A stretch of 33,836 nucleotides of DNA from Rhizophagus sp. LPA8_4_AMF (taxonomy: Eukaryota > Glomeromycota > Glomeromycetes > Glomerales > Glomeraceae). Positions within the stretch are counted from its first letter, which is position 1. Every line of letters starts with the position of its first letter. The position numbers and the translations under genes were made by a program. The stretch is taken from NCBI GenBank assembly GCA_021464525.1, contig JADRCO010000437.1:1-33836 (forward strand), in the 5' to 3' direction. Of this stretch, positions 11,481 through 20,787 are shown piece by piece. The notes below the pieces were generated by a model. It did no database searches. It worked only from the letters and a program-made list of their open reading frames with translations, and was not told where the DNA came from.

Positions 11481-11675
11481 TCATTTGTCACGTGATAGTT
11501 CTATGATAGATTGTTGAAGGTTTATGATCTCATTCTTATCTATTGTTGATCTTAACCACTCGTAAGCTTCTGCTCGGCTATAATTAACAGATGAAGACTT
11601 AACCCACTTGTAAATTTTTTTCTGGAGATTATTTGTACCATCTTTGACGTTTCTAAATAGTGTATTATGTTGATA
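11481..11675 (-). pseudogene. unrecognised coding remnant
   Basis: Open stretch of 64 codons ending in a stop, without an ATG near its start. It contains KIYKWVKSSSVNYSRAEAYE followed by WLRSTIDKNEIINLQQSI. Composition and amphipathic pattern look like real protein, a helical C-terminal piece, but I cannot name the family. It lies downstream, on the same strand, of the RNase H remnant at 11845-11961 and may belong to another gene altogether. Confidence 0.35.
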
Positions 11676-11844
11676 TCATGAGTTGAATTTTTAATATGAG
11701 TTTTCTATTCATTTGTTATTCCGTCTATAAAAGTGTGAATAGATAAATATTGTATTAGATCCTAATATAGTTCATATACTTGGCCGTAATGGTGATGTAA
11801 TTAATTATTTAGAGCTGAATAAAGACATGAGAATGAATGGTTAT

Positions 11845-11961
11845 TCAACATATTAAATCATATTTGGAGAGTGTAATTTTCCATTGCCCTAATCTTCTGT
11901 TAGCATTTTCAGATGTAGAGTTTAACAACCACTTAAGTGCTGTGTGATCGGTAATTATGGT
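11845..11961 (-). pseudogene. retrotransposon RNase H remnant (Ty3/gypsy type)
   Basis: A 38-codon stretch reads ITDHTALKWLLN, then NANRRLGQWKITLSKYD, ending at a TGA. The TDHxALxWLL block followed by R(R/L)xxWxxxLxxYD is the hallmark of the RNase H domain at the C-terminal end of reverse transcriptase in Ty3/gypsy-type LTR retrotransposons. The coding match stops at the edge of the inverted-repeat element at 11966, so that insertion or an associated rearrangement probably cut it. No reverse transcriptase, integrase or LTR could be found nearby. Confidence 0.65.
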
Positions 11962-11965
11962 CTAG

Positions 11966-12323
11966 TAGGGATGTTAACGGTCCAAAATCGGTTCCTATAA
12001 TTGCCGATCCCAGAAAAGTGTGATCACTTACCTCTAATAAGTGACCTACCCTAAAAACGGTCTGGGAACAAATATTATTAATAATACTTTTAAAAAAAAT
12101 CATCTCAAAAACTGGCAATTTTCTTAGGACCGATGCCGACCAATCGGTCCAGACTGATACTAGGACCGGTTCCACGTTTTAAGCATTTCTGACTTGGGGT
12201 AGAACTTTATCACAATACCAATAAGTAACTTACCCTAAAAAATGCCTAAAATGTTTTTAAAAAATCATCTCAAAACTTGGTAATTGCTTGAGGTCCTATT
12301 CCATAGAACCGTTAACATTCCTA
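11966..12323. mobile_element. hAT-like non-autonomous element (MITE), 358 bp
   Basis: Terminal inverted repeats are TAGGGATGTTAACGGTCC on the left and the complement of TAGGAATGTTAACGGTTC on the right (two mismatches in 18). TAGGGATG-type ends suggest the hAT superfamily. The interior contains an imperfect direct repeat built around ACCCTAAAAA and AAAATCATCTCAAAA (about 12050-12115 and 12235-12280). No transposase is encoded. I could not find the 8-bp target duplication expected for hAT: the flanks read TGGTCTAG and GCCATATA. The copy is either old or rearranged at one side. Confidence 0.6.
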
Positions 12324-12716
12324 GCCATATAGTATTTAAAGTATTATTGATCCTATAACTGAATGTCACTATGAGTCATCATATAGGAATTTTATAGTAA
12401 GCACAGACTGGGATGAAATGTTCCAACCTAACATTAGGTGTTATTATATTTTGGGCTTTTATTGTTTTATAATTGTGATTCAAATAGTTAAAGAAACTCA
12501 TTTCGTATAAATGTCTTCCACAAGAACTTTTTACAAAAAAGAAATTTGAACCTTTTTCAACTTTTTCGCAAGAAATTGTGAATACGTGTCAATAATTGTA
12601 GTAAATACTAATTTCTAGCATTGTATACTCCAGATGGTATTTACTCGCGGTAGTGAGTACCGGATTAATCTTATTATGAAGTCTGCGATCAAAGAAAATC
12701 CGAATTACTTCGTAGC
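12324..12716. other. intergenic, no gene recognised
   Basis: No element ends or coding sequence recognised. It may hold decayed upstream parts of the transposase-like remnant that starts at 12717. Confidence 0.35.
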
Positions 12717-13297
12717 ATGAAAAGGGTAATCAGCATTATTGTTGGGTTGTTGAAGGATCGGGTTAGTGTTGATAGTTCTCCGGCTAGCAAGAGGGTAGGA
12801 ATTCACTCATGGCGTAATTTAGTGGGCGTATCACATATTACAGAAGATGAAGTGAGAGTCATGGCCGAGGAATTTGAATTTCTATTGATTGTGATGATAA
12901 AGAAGTTGAAAATTTTCTTGAGAATTACATCAAACAAAAAGAATATGAACTTGAAAATAATAAAAGTTCTGATAAGGAAGATGAAAGTTCGGATGAACCA
13001 GAAATTCCCAGAGTAAATAATCCTGTTGTTAATAAGTGTACTAAAGGCAGGCCCACAAAAAAAGCAAGGCTTAAGAATGAAGTTGAATCATTTAAAGATA
13101 AAAGTAATGTTAAAGGTCGGATGTGTCAAAATTGTAAGGAATATGGAGGTCACAACTCAAGAACATGTATTAAATCATGTGAAAATTGTGGTAATTTAAA
13201 TCATAGAATTCATCAGTGTAATATAGTGATAAATAGCAAAACTGATTACAAAAAGTATTACCAAATTGGTAAATATAGTTATGTTTTTCGTAAATAA
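12717..13297 (+). pseudogene. zinc-knuckle protein remnant, MULE transposase-like tail
   Basis: Two overlapping frames are joined by one frameshift near 12880. The first holds HSWRNLVGVSHITEDEVRVM and ends around MAEEFEF. The second continues IDCDDKEVENFLENYIKQKE, then an acidic stretch, then TKGRPTKKARLKNEVE, then two zinc knuckles: C-x2-C-x5-H-x4-C (CQNCKEYGGHNSRTC) and a canonical C-x2-C-x4-H-x4-C (CENCGNLNHRIHQC), with a stop at 13295-13297. A GRPxxKR-type basic linker before CCHC knuckles is what one sees at the C-terminus of FAR1/Mutator-like transposase proteins, so I infer a truncated MULE. The catalytic and SWIM regions are absent. A host zinc-knuckle protein is the alternative. It converges on the secreted-protein gene at 13318. 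Confidence 0.55.
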
Positions 13298-13317
13298 TAA
13301 TAAGATTCATGAAGTTA

Positions 13318-13786
13318 TTATAATGAGTAATTTGAATATAGTGTTGAGTTATACTTACAAGGTCTTTGATCAAATTTCCAATCATCAACAGTGCCATGTA
13401 TCTTAAAACAGGTATTTTCATTAAAAGATCCTCGTTTTTTCGTTTTCTCGAAACTAGCTTCAACTTTAGCATAAACCGTGTACGTTTGATCTTGAATATT
13501 AAGGATTTCATGGTCATCCGGGCCATAGGCATCGTAACTACAATCATGGTAGTGTTTGTCACCAGCTATGAAATCACCATTTGAATTCTCTACCCAAATT
13601 CTACAACTGTAATAACCCAAACTCAAATCCGTGTTGATAGTATATGCTATACATTAAACCAAAAAGTTGAATTATTAGAAAAGAGAAGGAGAACATACTG
13701 CTGAATGTAAGGACTTTACCATTAATGACCATTATATAGAAGCACATGAAAATGACAGTAAGAAGGTAAAAGCTTTGAAGTTTCAT
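13318..13786 (-). CDS. small secreted four-cysteine protein, candidate effector
   Basis: Two exons, 13786-13699 and 13646-13318, joined by a 52-bp GT-AG intron (GTATGT donor), give 138 residues. The N-terminus, MKLQSFYLLTVIFMCFYIMV followed by INGK, is a typical signal peptide with cleavage likely around residues 22-25. The mature part is polar and has four cysteines in YYSCRIW, YHDCSYD, ENTCFKI and QRPCK, enough for two disulfides, plus alternating hydrophobic and polar residues suggesting beta strands. No known domain recognised. A GTAAGT sequence at 13358 (minus) would splice after QRP and remove the last cysteine; I kept read-through because it preserves an even cysteine count, but the 3' end is uncertain. 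A host-directed effector role is inference from size, secretion and cysteines. Confidence 0.65.
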
Positions 13787-14253
13787 GTTTATTAATAACT
13801 CTATTCAGTTAGTTGATGGACCTGGGGAGTAGTAGTTTGGGTAGTTGTAGCCGGGCTTGGCTTGATTCGCTTTGTTCGTTTAAATCATTCTAGTATTGAC
13901 AAAAAAATTCGCACATCCCGATCGAAGGAGTATTGTCCTATAAAAAATTTTATCCGTTATTTCTGTAAAAACTCCGTAAAAATGAGCCATTCACGGATCC
14001 TTTCACGTAAATTATTCGACAAATTCGGGATACAAATTTATTTAATTCCGGGAATATGAACCTTTTACGGAATAAAAAAAATGGATCGACTTTTTTAACA
14101 GGGTTAGGATATCAAAATTTTATACTCATTTAAATAAATGCCTAAAAAAGCACATTTTTTTCTTTGTAATATTGAACAAAATGGTACTTTTTTAGACATT
14201 TTGTATACCATGACACAAATATGAACACATTTTGGAGGTATCCAAGCTTTTCA
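13787..14253. other. intergenic, upstream of the secreted-protein gene
   Basis: Contains the promoter side of the 13318-13786 gene. A 65-codon plus-strand frame at 13862-14059 has no ATG context or family support. No element ends seen. Confidence 0.35.
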
Positions 14254-14343
14254 CCGAAGTTCATTTCACGTAACCTCATTTTGCCGAAGTTCATTTCATC
14301 AAAACTCATTTTGCCGAAGTTCATTTCACCGAAACTCATTTTA
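14254..14343. repeat. 30-bp minisatellite, three copies
   Basis: Three tandem units (14254-14283, 14284-14313, 14314-14343). Each starts CCGAAGTTCATTTCA and ends CTCATTTT plus one or two variable bases. Unit length is a multiple of three, so both strands stay open through it, which explains small spurious frames here. No sign that it is translated. Confidence 0.85.
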
Positions 14344-15007
14344 ATTTTTACAATTGTTAACTGGTCCATCTCAGACTCTATCAACAACTATATGTTAAGA
14401 AAACAATAATTATAACATAGTTTTATCAACAAAATATATGAAAATACAATACATACAAAATTTAATATAGAAACATAGTTTATTTTTATAGTAAGAATTG
14501 AATCTCTAACTTTATATAACCTACAAACTAAATCTAACAGCTAATAATTCTAACAGGAACACTTTTATTCCAAGAAAAACCTAGATATTTTTTAAAATAA
14601 GTTATAAAGAAAATAATATAACTAAAATATAACGGAAATAAAAAATTTCTTAATAGTTACTTTGCATCTTAGCGGTACGTCATCAATCTAGGACAAAATT
14701 TACCCACGTGACTTTTTGGCCGGCATTACTGCATTAACAAATCTTTACAGAAGCTTATAATTTAAGATAATCAACGACCTCATTTTACAATATACCATTG
14801 TAACAATATCAAATAATATCAAATAATATTGGGTTGATATTTATATGATATCAAAACAATATTAAACCAAGATTATCTTAACGATATTGATTAAATTTTG
14901 GGTTCTGTAAAGAATATTAACTTGTTTTTTACAAAAAAAGGAGTTTTTTTTTGTATCACGCAAGGCAATCATGATATGGGTAATTTTCCAAAATAGAATG
15001 GAAAAAT
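14344..15007. other. intergenic, no gene recognised
   Basis: AT-rich. Includes a CCACGTGA site (14704-14711) and a stretch at about 14800-14880 rich in AATATC/GATATT words that is partly self-complementary, possibly a decayed small element without definable ends. Confidence 0.35.
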
Positions 15008-15428
15008 TTAAGCGAAAATCTGGTCAAGATGAAATGATTGATCAAAATTTTTCCTATTAAAGAAAAATTGCTTATTTGTGTTTAAAATATAGTATTGATC
15101 GTGGAGAAGCTCCAACATAGCGGTTTCCGGGTACATGAGAGGGAGAAGTTTCAGATCATTCAACTGGGTTTGTACGATTTGAGAGAGATTAGTGGGAAGG
15201 TGTGCGCTTAGGGTTTCCAACAGCCTAGTTAACATTTCGGTGAAACAATTATCTAAACGTGATAACCTTGACTGATGGTTATTCGCTAGGTAATCTGGGA
15301 AGAGTTGCAAAATTTCTCATAGTACGTTTCATCTGGTTATCTTGATCTCTTATAGGGAGCTTTAACATTAGCTGCCGAAAGAAATAGGGTTCCCCATCTT
15401 CAATTTTGAGGAAGCGGTGCTTAGTGAC
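15008..15428 (-). pseudogene. possible PIF1/Helitron helicase-like remnant
   Basis: Two coding blocks follow in order in different frames. The first reads VTKHRFLKIEDGEPYFFRQL, MLKLPIRDQD and DETYYEKF. After a frameshift near 15310 the second reads LQLFPDYLANNHQSRLSRLD, then CFTEMLTRLLETLSAHL, then LLHDQYYILNTN. The pattern of a YFF-QLLL-LPIRxE block, a YREKF block and later a DQxxIL block resembles the region just before the helicase motor in PIF1-like helicases of fungal Helitrons. No Walker A motif or Rep domain remains, so the assignment is tentative. An in-frame stop and the frameshift show it is dead. Confidence 0.35.
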
Positions 15429-15728
15429 TATTTCTTTTGATCATTTACGATGTAATTGTTTAATTCATCATGTTGCCGAAATGATTGATGTTGTTGATGA
15501 GGGAATAATGGGGTACCACACAGCATTAAAGTATGTGAGGTTATCAAATTCTTGAAGGCGAGGGTAGATCATAGTAGGGGTTATCATCATCCTCATCTAT
15601 TATGTAAAACAAGCAGGATTGTACATGCCCTTACGTTATATTTGTTGGATTTGAAATATTCGGTAAAAATCGAGAATTTTTTTTTGATCAAATGATCGAC
15701 ACTGCATCAACCATTTGAAAACGGCGAC

Positions 15729-16331
15729 AAATGTTGGAACCATTTCCTAAATGAAATAAAACAATTAATTTACTTAATTTGGTTCAAAGCATTTAAATTT
15801 TCTGTAACGAAAATATAGTAATTACTTTGAGATATTACTGTAGGTGAAATCTGAATTCATCATTTTTCTGTCTCTTATGATCGTCACCTTCCGCAAATAC
15901 AAGACCATTACCAAAAAGTGCGGTAGTAAATTTACTATAAGGTTTAACGAAATCATAAGCTCTAAACGTTATTTCTTGAATTATTTTTGGATCTGCGACA
16001 AAAAGTGTTGGTTTATTAAATTATCCATTGTATTTTACAATATTTCCATATTCTCTGACCTATCGAAGTTGTCGTTCAACAAATCGTCAGACTATGCAAT
16101 AATAATCAATATATATATACACACATACATTAATAAAAATTAGGACTGCCAAGTTAAAAATATGAACGATGCGTTGTGATTTAAGATTTCCGAGAATTAG
16201 ATTGTCAGATGGTGGACCAGGAATTTTTCTCAAAGGAGAAACATAATAAGGCCAAATAAAAATTTTATAAGTGATCCATCCTATAACTCCTAATAGAAAA
16301 AAGCTAACTGTAGAAATCGAATAAAACTGTT
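15729..16331 (-). pseudogene. truncated duplicate of the P450 gene 5' end
   Basis: This stretch matches exon 1, intron 1, exon 2, intron 2 and the first about 20 nt of exon 3 of the cytochrome P450 at 16716-18745, in the same order and strand. At the place of the start codon it reads CAG instead of ATG. A deletion of about 11 bp removes the end of exon 1 with its splice donor (after the NLILGNLKS region). A single-base deletion shifts exon 2, and TTA has become TAA in the YNGLFN region. Homology ends abruptly near 15729 inside exon 3. It is a partial tandem duplication lying downstream of the parent gene. Confidence 0.9.
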
Positions 16332-16715
16332 TTTTAAATAAATTTTATCAAAAGTGTAAGTAGGATGGGAGATTTAAAAATTGAGAATAACCGTGTTATT
16401 TATTTATTTTAGAATTTCCCAGGACCTCAAGATGCCGTATAATGCCATAATTTTTTTGGTTAATTACGTTAATTACGCAGATTTATTTCCGAGACAATAA
16501 AAGAATAATAAGAATGGTGCATCGCATGACTGACATGAGCGACGTTTCATTTCAATTTCAATAATCAGTCCTTTTACAGTAAGCATCCTTTATTATATTA
16601 AATGATGAGTTATCATTTTTAAAGTTAAATGAATATGTCATTTATTGAAATAATAATATCGTAATTGTCTATATACGTACAGCATATAAAAAGCGGATAA
16701 ATTCAGATAATAAAT
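16332..16715. other. intergenic, 3' flank of the P450 gene
   Basis: No frame or element recognised. It separates the dead 5' duplicate from the stop codon of the intact P450 gene. Confidence 0.4.
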
Positions 16716-18745
16716 TTAAGATTTAACTATAGATACAGCTAATCTAAGATATGGATCTGGTCTAGGTATAGGAGTAGCTCTTTTTCTAATTTGAAATCCT
16801 TCAATTGGTTGAAAAACGAAATTCCTAATTAACATACCTAATAATATTTTAGCTTCAGCTAAAGCTAATTTATTGCCTATGCAACCTCTTGCGCCACTAA
16901 GGAAAGGTAAATAATTTGAATTTGTTACATTCTTAATTATAGAAGGATTTAGCCATCTTTTTGGATTAAAATCATCAGCCGTTGGGCCCCAAATTTCAGT
17001 TGATTTTTGAAGTGCTGAAATTCCAATAAATATTTCAGTATTCTATAAATAATAAAAAAATTTAATAAGTATTTAAAATTTTTTTTTTTTTTTTTTTTTT
17101 TAGCAAAAAAATATATATATATAATAATAACACGCCTTCGGAATAAAATATTCTCCCATAATTTCATCCTTGAGGTTGGTTCGTCTAACGGCTGGTACTA
17201 AAGTAAAAAAAAGCGCTAAGTTAGAATAGTTTTTGATGTGCTAAAAGCGATTTAAATTAAATATGTACCTGGAGTTCGTATTCTTAAAGTTTCTTTAATT
17301 ACACAATTTAAATACTTTAAAGAATTAATTTCATCATATATAGGATTAAAATTTGATTTATCAGGAAAAGCTTTGACTAGTTCTTCACGTAATAAGTCTT
17401 GCTCATGTGGATGTTGTGCAAGTAAATATAATGCCCAACAAACTGTAAGATTTGTAGTTTCATGTCCTGCCATTAAAAATGTCATAATCTGAAATATTCA
17501 CCAAAAAAAAAAAAGATAAATAAATCGAAATACATAAACATAAATAAATAAATAAATAAAAGTCATTTTTTTTTAGTTGCCTGATTTTTTAATTCTTCAT
17601 AAGTCATTTTTTCCTCATCGGGCAATGTTTTATTAGTATGGATTAACAATGACAACAAATCCTTATTCTTCAATTCTCCATTTTCGGCTTCCTTATACTT
17701 TTCTTCAACCAATTTCCTTGATATGCGACTAATAACTGCACACGCATTCTTAAATTTCACGTTCGCACCTACTGGAACATCTCTGATAAATGGAACATAA
17801 TTTGATAACATTATAACGCCAATTCGGAAAGTACTTCGTGGGCGATTTAAAATAGAATCATATGCTTTTGCTAATTCGTTTGAGGATATTAACGAATTGA
17901 ATTCATAACTAAATCCTAAAAAAACAGATTTTTTTCAGTTTCTTGTTATAAAATGAATCAATATTGAAAAATCATTTTATTTATCTTTTTTCTCTTACCT
18001 ACTAAACCAATAATATCCAAAGTAGTCTTTGAGATATAAGGTTTAAGATTAATGTTAGAATTTCCTTGGTTTATCTCATTTTCTATTAAACCTTTTAAAG
18101 TAGAAGTTACACGAATAAATGTTGGAACCATTTCCTAAATTAGCTAAATGTATTAAGTACTATTAACTTTGTTCAAATTACAATGTTCCACGATGAAATA
18201 CTATAATTACTTTGATGTTACTGTGAGCGAAAGCCGGATTCATCATTTTTCTTTGTCTTTTATGAACGTTACCTTCCGCAAATACAAGACCATTACCGAG
18301 AAGTGCAATAGAAAATTTATTATAAGGTTTAACAAAATCATAAGTTCTAATACTTAACGTTATTTCTTGAATTATTTTTGGATCTGCGACAAAAAGGATT
18401 GGTTTATTAAATAATCCATTGTATTTTACAATATTTCCATATTTTCTTATCCATCGAAGTTGTGGCTCGATAAAACCTTCAGACTATGCAATAAAATCAT
18501 ATATATATATATATATATATATTACAGTAAAAAAAAAAAAATAAATTAGGGCTACCAAGTTAAAAGTATGAACAATGCGTTACCTTTATAAGTGACTTAA
18601 GATTTCCGAGAATTGGATTGTCAGATGGTGGACCAGGGATTTTTCTCAAAGGAGAAACATAGTAAGGCCAAATAAAAATTTTATAAGTGATCCATCCTAT
18701 AACTCCCAATACAAGAAAGTTAACTAAAGAAGTCGATTCAAACAT
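16716..18745 (-). CDS. cytochrome P450 monooxygenase, seven exons
   Basis: Exons: 18745-18584, 18483-18211, 18134-17999, 17915-17581, 17488-17269, 17197-17136 and 17042-16716. Joined they give 504 residues, normal for a microsomal P450. An N-terminal membrane anchor (residues 7-26) and the RKIPGPP hinge (34-40) indicate an ER-bound enzyme fed by a P450 reductase. The I-helix oxygen-binding motif is AGHETT (309-314), ExxR is ETLR (368-371), the PERF-like motif is FNPKRW (421-426), and the haem loop FLSGARGCIG (443-452) has Cys450 as thiolate ligand. All key residues are present. Introns 4 (17489-17580) and 6 (17043-17135) start with GC, not GT; no GT donor keeps the frame at either place. Introns are 71-100 bp. 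Substrate cannot be told from sequence; fatty acid or xenobiotic hydroxylation is a guess. Confidence 0.92.
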
Positions 18746-19732
18746 TTTTTTTATTTTTGGTAATAAATTTTACTAGAAAGATTTAAAGTAGTAAGAAACA
18801 AATATATTATTTATTATTTCGGTATTCGGTAAAAGAATTTCCAGATCAGAATATTAAGACCGGTCGAAAATAAAATCTTTTTTTATTCAATGCATTATGA
18901 ATGAATCACTAAAAGGAATGTTTTCAATGAAAAAATTGGATTTATTTCCATTCAATTCGTTATGGATGAATTAATAATAAAAAGAATGGTTTCAAAAAAA
19001 AAAAAAAAAATTAAAATTTTTTTTTAAAATTACTAAAATGGAATGTTTTAAACAAAAGTAGAAATTTACAATAAAAAAATTATCGCATGAAAGTTGGCAA
19101 AAGTTGGCATATACATCAACCGGCATGATCATGCTTGATTATAGAGTAAATCTTATTTATTATTATGCATTTCTAGTAAATTTAATAATTTTCTGGTTCA
19201 ATATTTTTATCACACTTTCAATAATCACATAATAATATTGTAGTTAATAAAAAAAAAAAAAGAAAATATAGTTTCTTTATCAATATTATATTTTTTATTA
19301 ATTGAGAATTTTTTTTTTACCTCTATGTCGAATAATAAAAAAGTCACAAATTAATACTAATCAAGTTTACAAAATAATTTACATTAAAATTAATTAAATA
19401 GTTTGACTATCACTGTGTCATAAAATTATACGCTTAATTGGAAGATTTTTACTTATTTATTTTTCTAAAAAAAATTGATTTTGGCTGTCGATATTTTGAC
19501 TCAACTGGGATTTGGGTCTATCTGTCGGGATCGATATTATGGTTGTCGGGTAAACCCGTTGCAAGTGTTTGAAGATCTTAACTCGAGAACTTTAAATATA
19601 AATTATAAATAAAAAGATTCGTGATTGCTATTTTGTAAATCATCACACAGATAACAGAATAGGAAAAAAAAAATAAAACTATATTTTTATTAATATACAT
19701 CATACTTTACTTTATTAATTCAAATTTGTTAG
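18746..19732. other. intergenic, upstream of the P450 gene
   Basis: Promoter side of the P450 gene, then AT-rich sequence with poly(A) or poly(T) runs near 18996, 19247 and 19310. The part at 19480-19570 is richer in G+C, contains CGGGTAAACCCGTTGC, and may be interior of the Helitron-like element whose 3' end lies at 19763. No gene recognised. Confidence 0.4.
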
Positions 19733-19763
19733 CCCCGGTGCGAAGAAACGGGTTATTACTAGT
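19733..19763 (+). mobile_element. Helitron-like 3' terminus
   Basis: A CCCG...CGGG hairpin (19734-19752, with mismatches in the upper stem) is followed after 6 bp by CTAG and then a T (19759-19763). Helitrons end in a short hairpin followed about 10 bp later by CTRR, inserted before a T, so this fits. I could not place the 5' TC end, so the size is unknown. No Rep/helicase is encoded, so it would be non-autonomous. Confidence 0.45.
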
Positions 19764-19815
19764 TTAAAATAAGAAAAATTTCACATGCAATAGAAGATTA
19801 ATGTGTGAAATAATT

Positions 19816-20332
19816 AAACATGGGGCCCGAAACCGAAACCTCCCGAAACCCTTTAGGTTTCGGTATATACCGAAACTTAGTTTCGGGATGTGTACTTATT
19901 TCCCGAATCCCGAATCCCAAAACCTAGCCCAAAACCTGAAACTAATTTCGATTATACCAAAACCTCATTTTATGATTACACTTATAAAACCGGATCAAAA
20001 TCATCTCCCTATCCAATTATTGGATAAAGTATTCAAATCTATCTTGCTCTAATTGCCTGTTGCCCTATTCATTAAAATATCTGATTTATCCTTAACGTTA
20101 AAAAATCAAGTACATTTAAGATTCCCAAATCATTTTGCCTATTCATAATCATCATTAATAAATGGACTTGATGATAATTTCAGGTTTCGGGAGAGGTTTC
20201 GGGATAATTGAAGCTAGTTTCGGGATTCGGGATTAGTTTCGGGTTTCGGAAACACTTTAGGGTTTCGGGAGAGGTTTCGTTTCGTATATTCCGAAACCCG
20301 AAACTTTCGGAAATCCATATGGCCCCATGTTT
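19816..20332. mobile_element. foldback/MITE element rich in GTTTCGGG, 517 bp
   Basis: A perfect 12-bp terminal inverted repeat, AAACATGGGGCC, is at 19816-19827 and inverted at 20321-20332. Inside both ends lie many copies of CCCGAAAC (left) and GTTTCGGG (right), so that roughly the outer 130 bp of each arm can pair, a foldback layout. The middle (about 19960-20180) is plain AT-rich DNA. No coding capacity. The terminal sequence might place it near hAT elements, but no 8-bp target duplication is visible. Confidence 0.7.
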
Positions 20333-20504
20333 TAGTGTGAATTACCGTAATTAGCATAGATTCTTTCATGAATGATGATTTCATACATTATCTCGCATAA
20401 TAAAATTTTTTTTTATTATCTTGGCGAGAAAATCTTGTACCACAGGCGTATGCATGTACATTGAAAGATCACATAATATAATCTTATCACTTGAGATGAA
20501 TAAA

Positions 20505-20622
20505 CAGGTTCCAATTACCTATTTTGAGCCAGCTAAATAAGTTGAATTTATCATCAAATAATCTATTGACCTTTTTGTGCAGGTTTCAATTTCCTATTTT
20601 GAGCCAACTAAATAAGTTGAAT
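20505..20622 (+). repeat. 43-bp direct repeat, two copies 75 bp apart
   Basis: Copies at 20505-20547 and 20580-20622 share CCTATTTTGAGCCA, then TAAATAAGTTGAAT, and differ at three positions. Each is associated with a TTTTGTGCAG- or TTTGTGCAG-type word. They sit 166-283 bp upstream of the channel gene start at 20788, so they may be promoter elements or a small local duplication. Confidence 0.75.
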
Positions 20623-20787
20623 GCCCCTTTGTGCAGTCGTTGTGCATGCATACTGTGCTTAATGTAAATGGTAATTTTAAATAAATAAATTTTATATAGA
20701 TTCGTCAGTTTTTTTTATAAAAGGTACGCCAAAAAAAAAAAAAAATATTTTTTTGTGAATTTTGTAAATAAAATTCGTTCCCGTGAT

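Noticed and set aside
11966..12323. 8-bp target duplication for the hAT-like MITE
   Set aside because: The flanking 8-mers TGGTCTAG and GCCATATA do not match in any alignment I tried, so I do not claim one.
14800..14880. Possible small inverted-repeat element of AATATC words
   Set aside because: Self-complementarity is only what alternating AT-rich words give by chance; no clear ends or target duplication.
15844..16143. Plus-strand frame of 99 codons over the P450 duplicate
   Set aside because: It is the antisense of the dead P450 exon 2; the equivalent antisense frame at 18169-18357 over the live gene confirms it as a shadow.
20755..20787. Upstream GTG start for the channel protein
   Set aside because: The frame is open back to a GTG at 20755, but nuclear genes of fungi start at ATG; the first in-frame ATG is at 20788.
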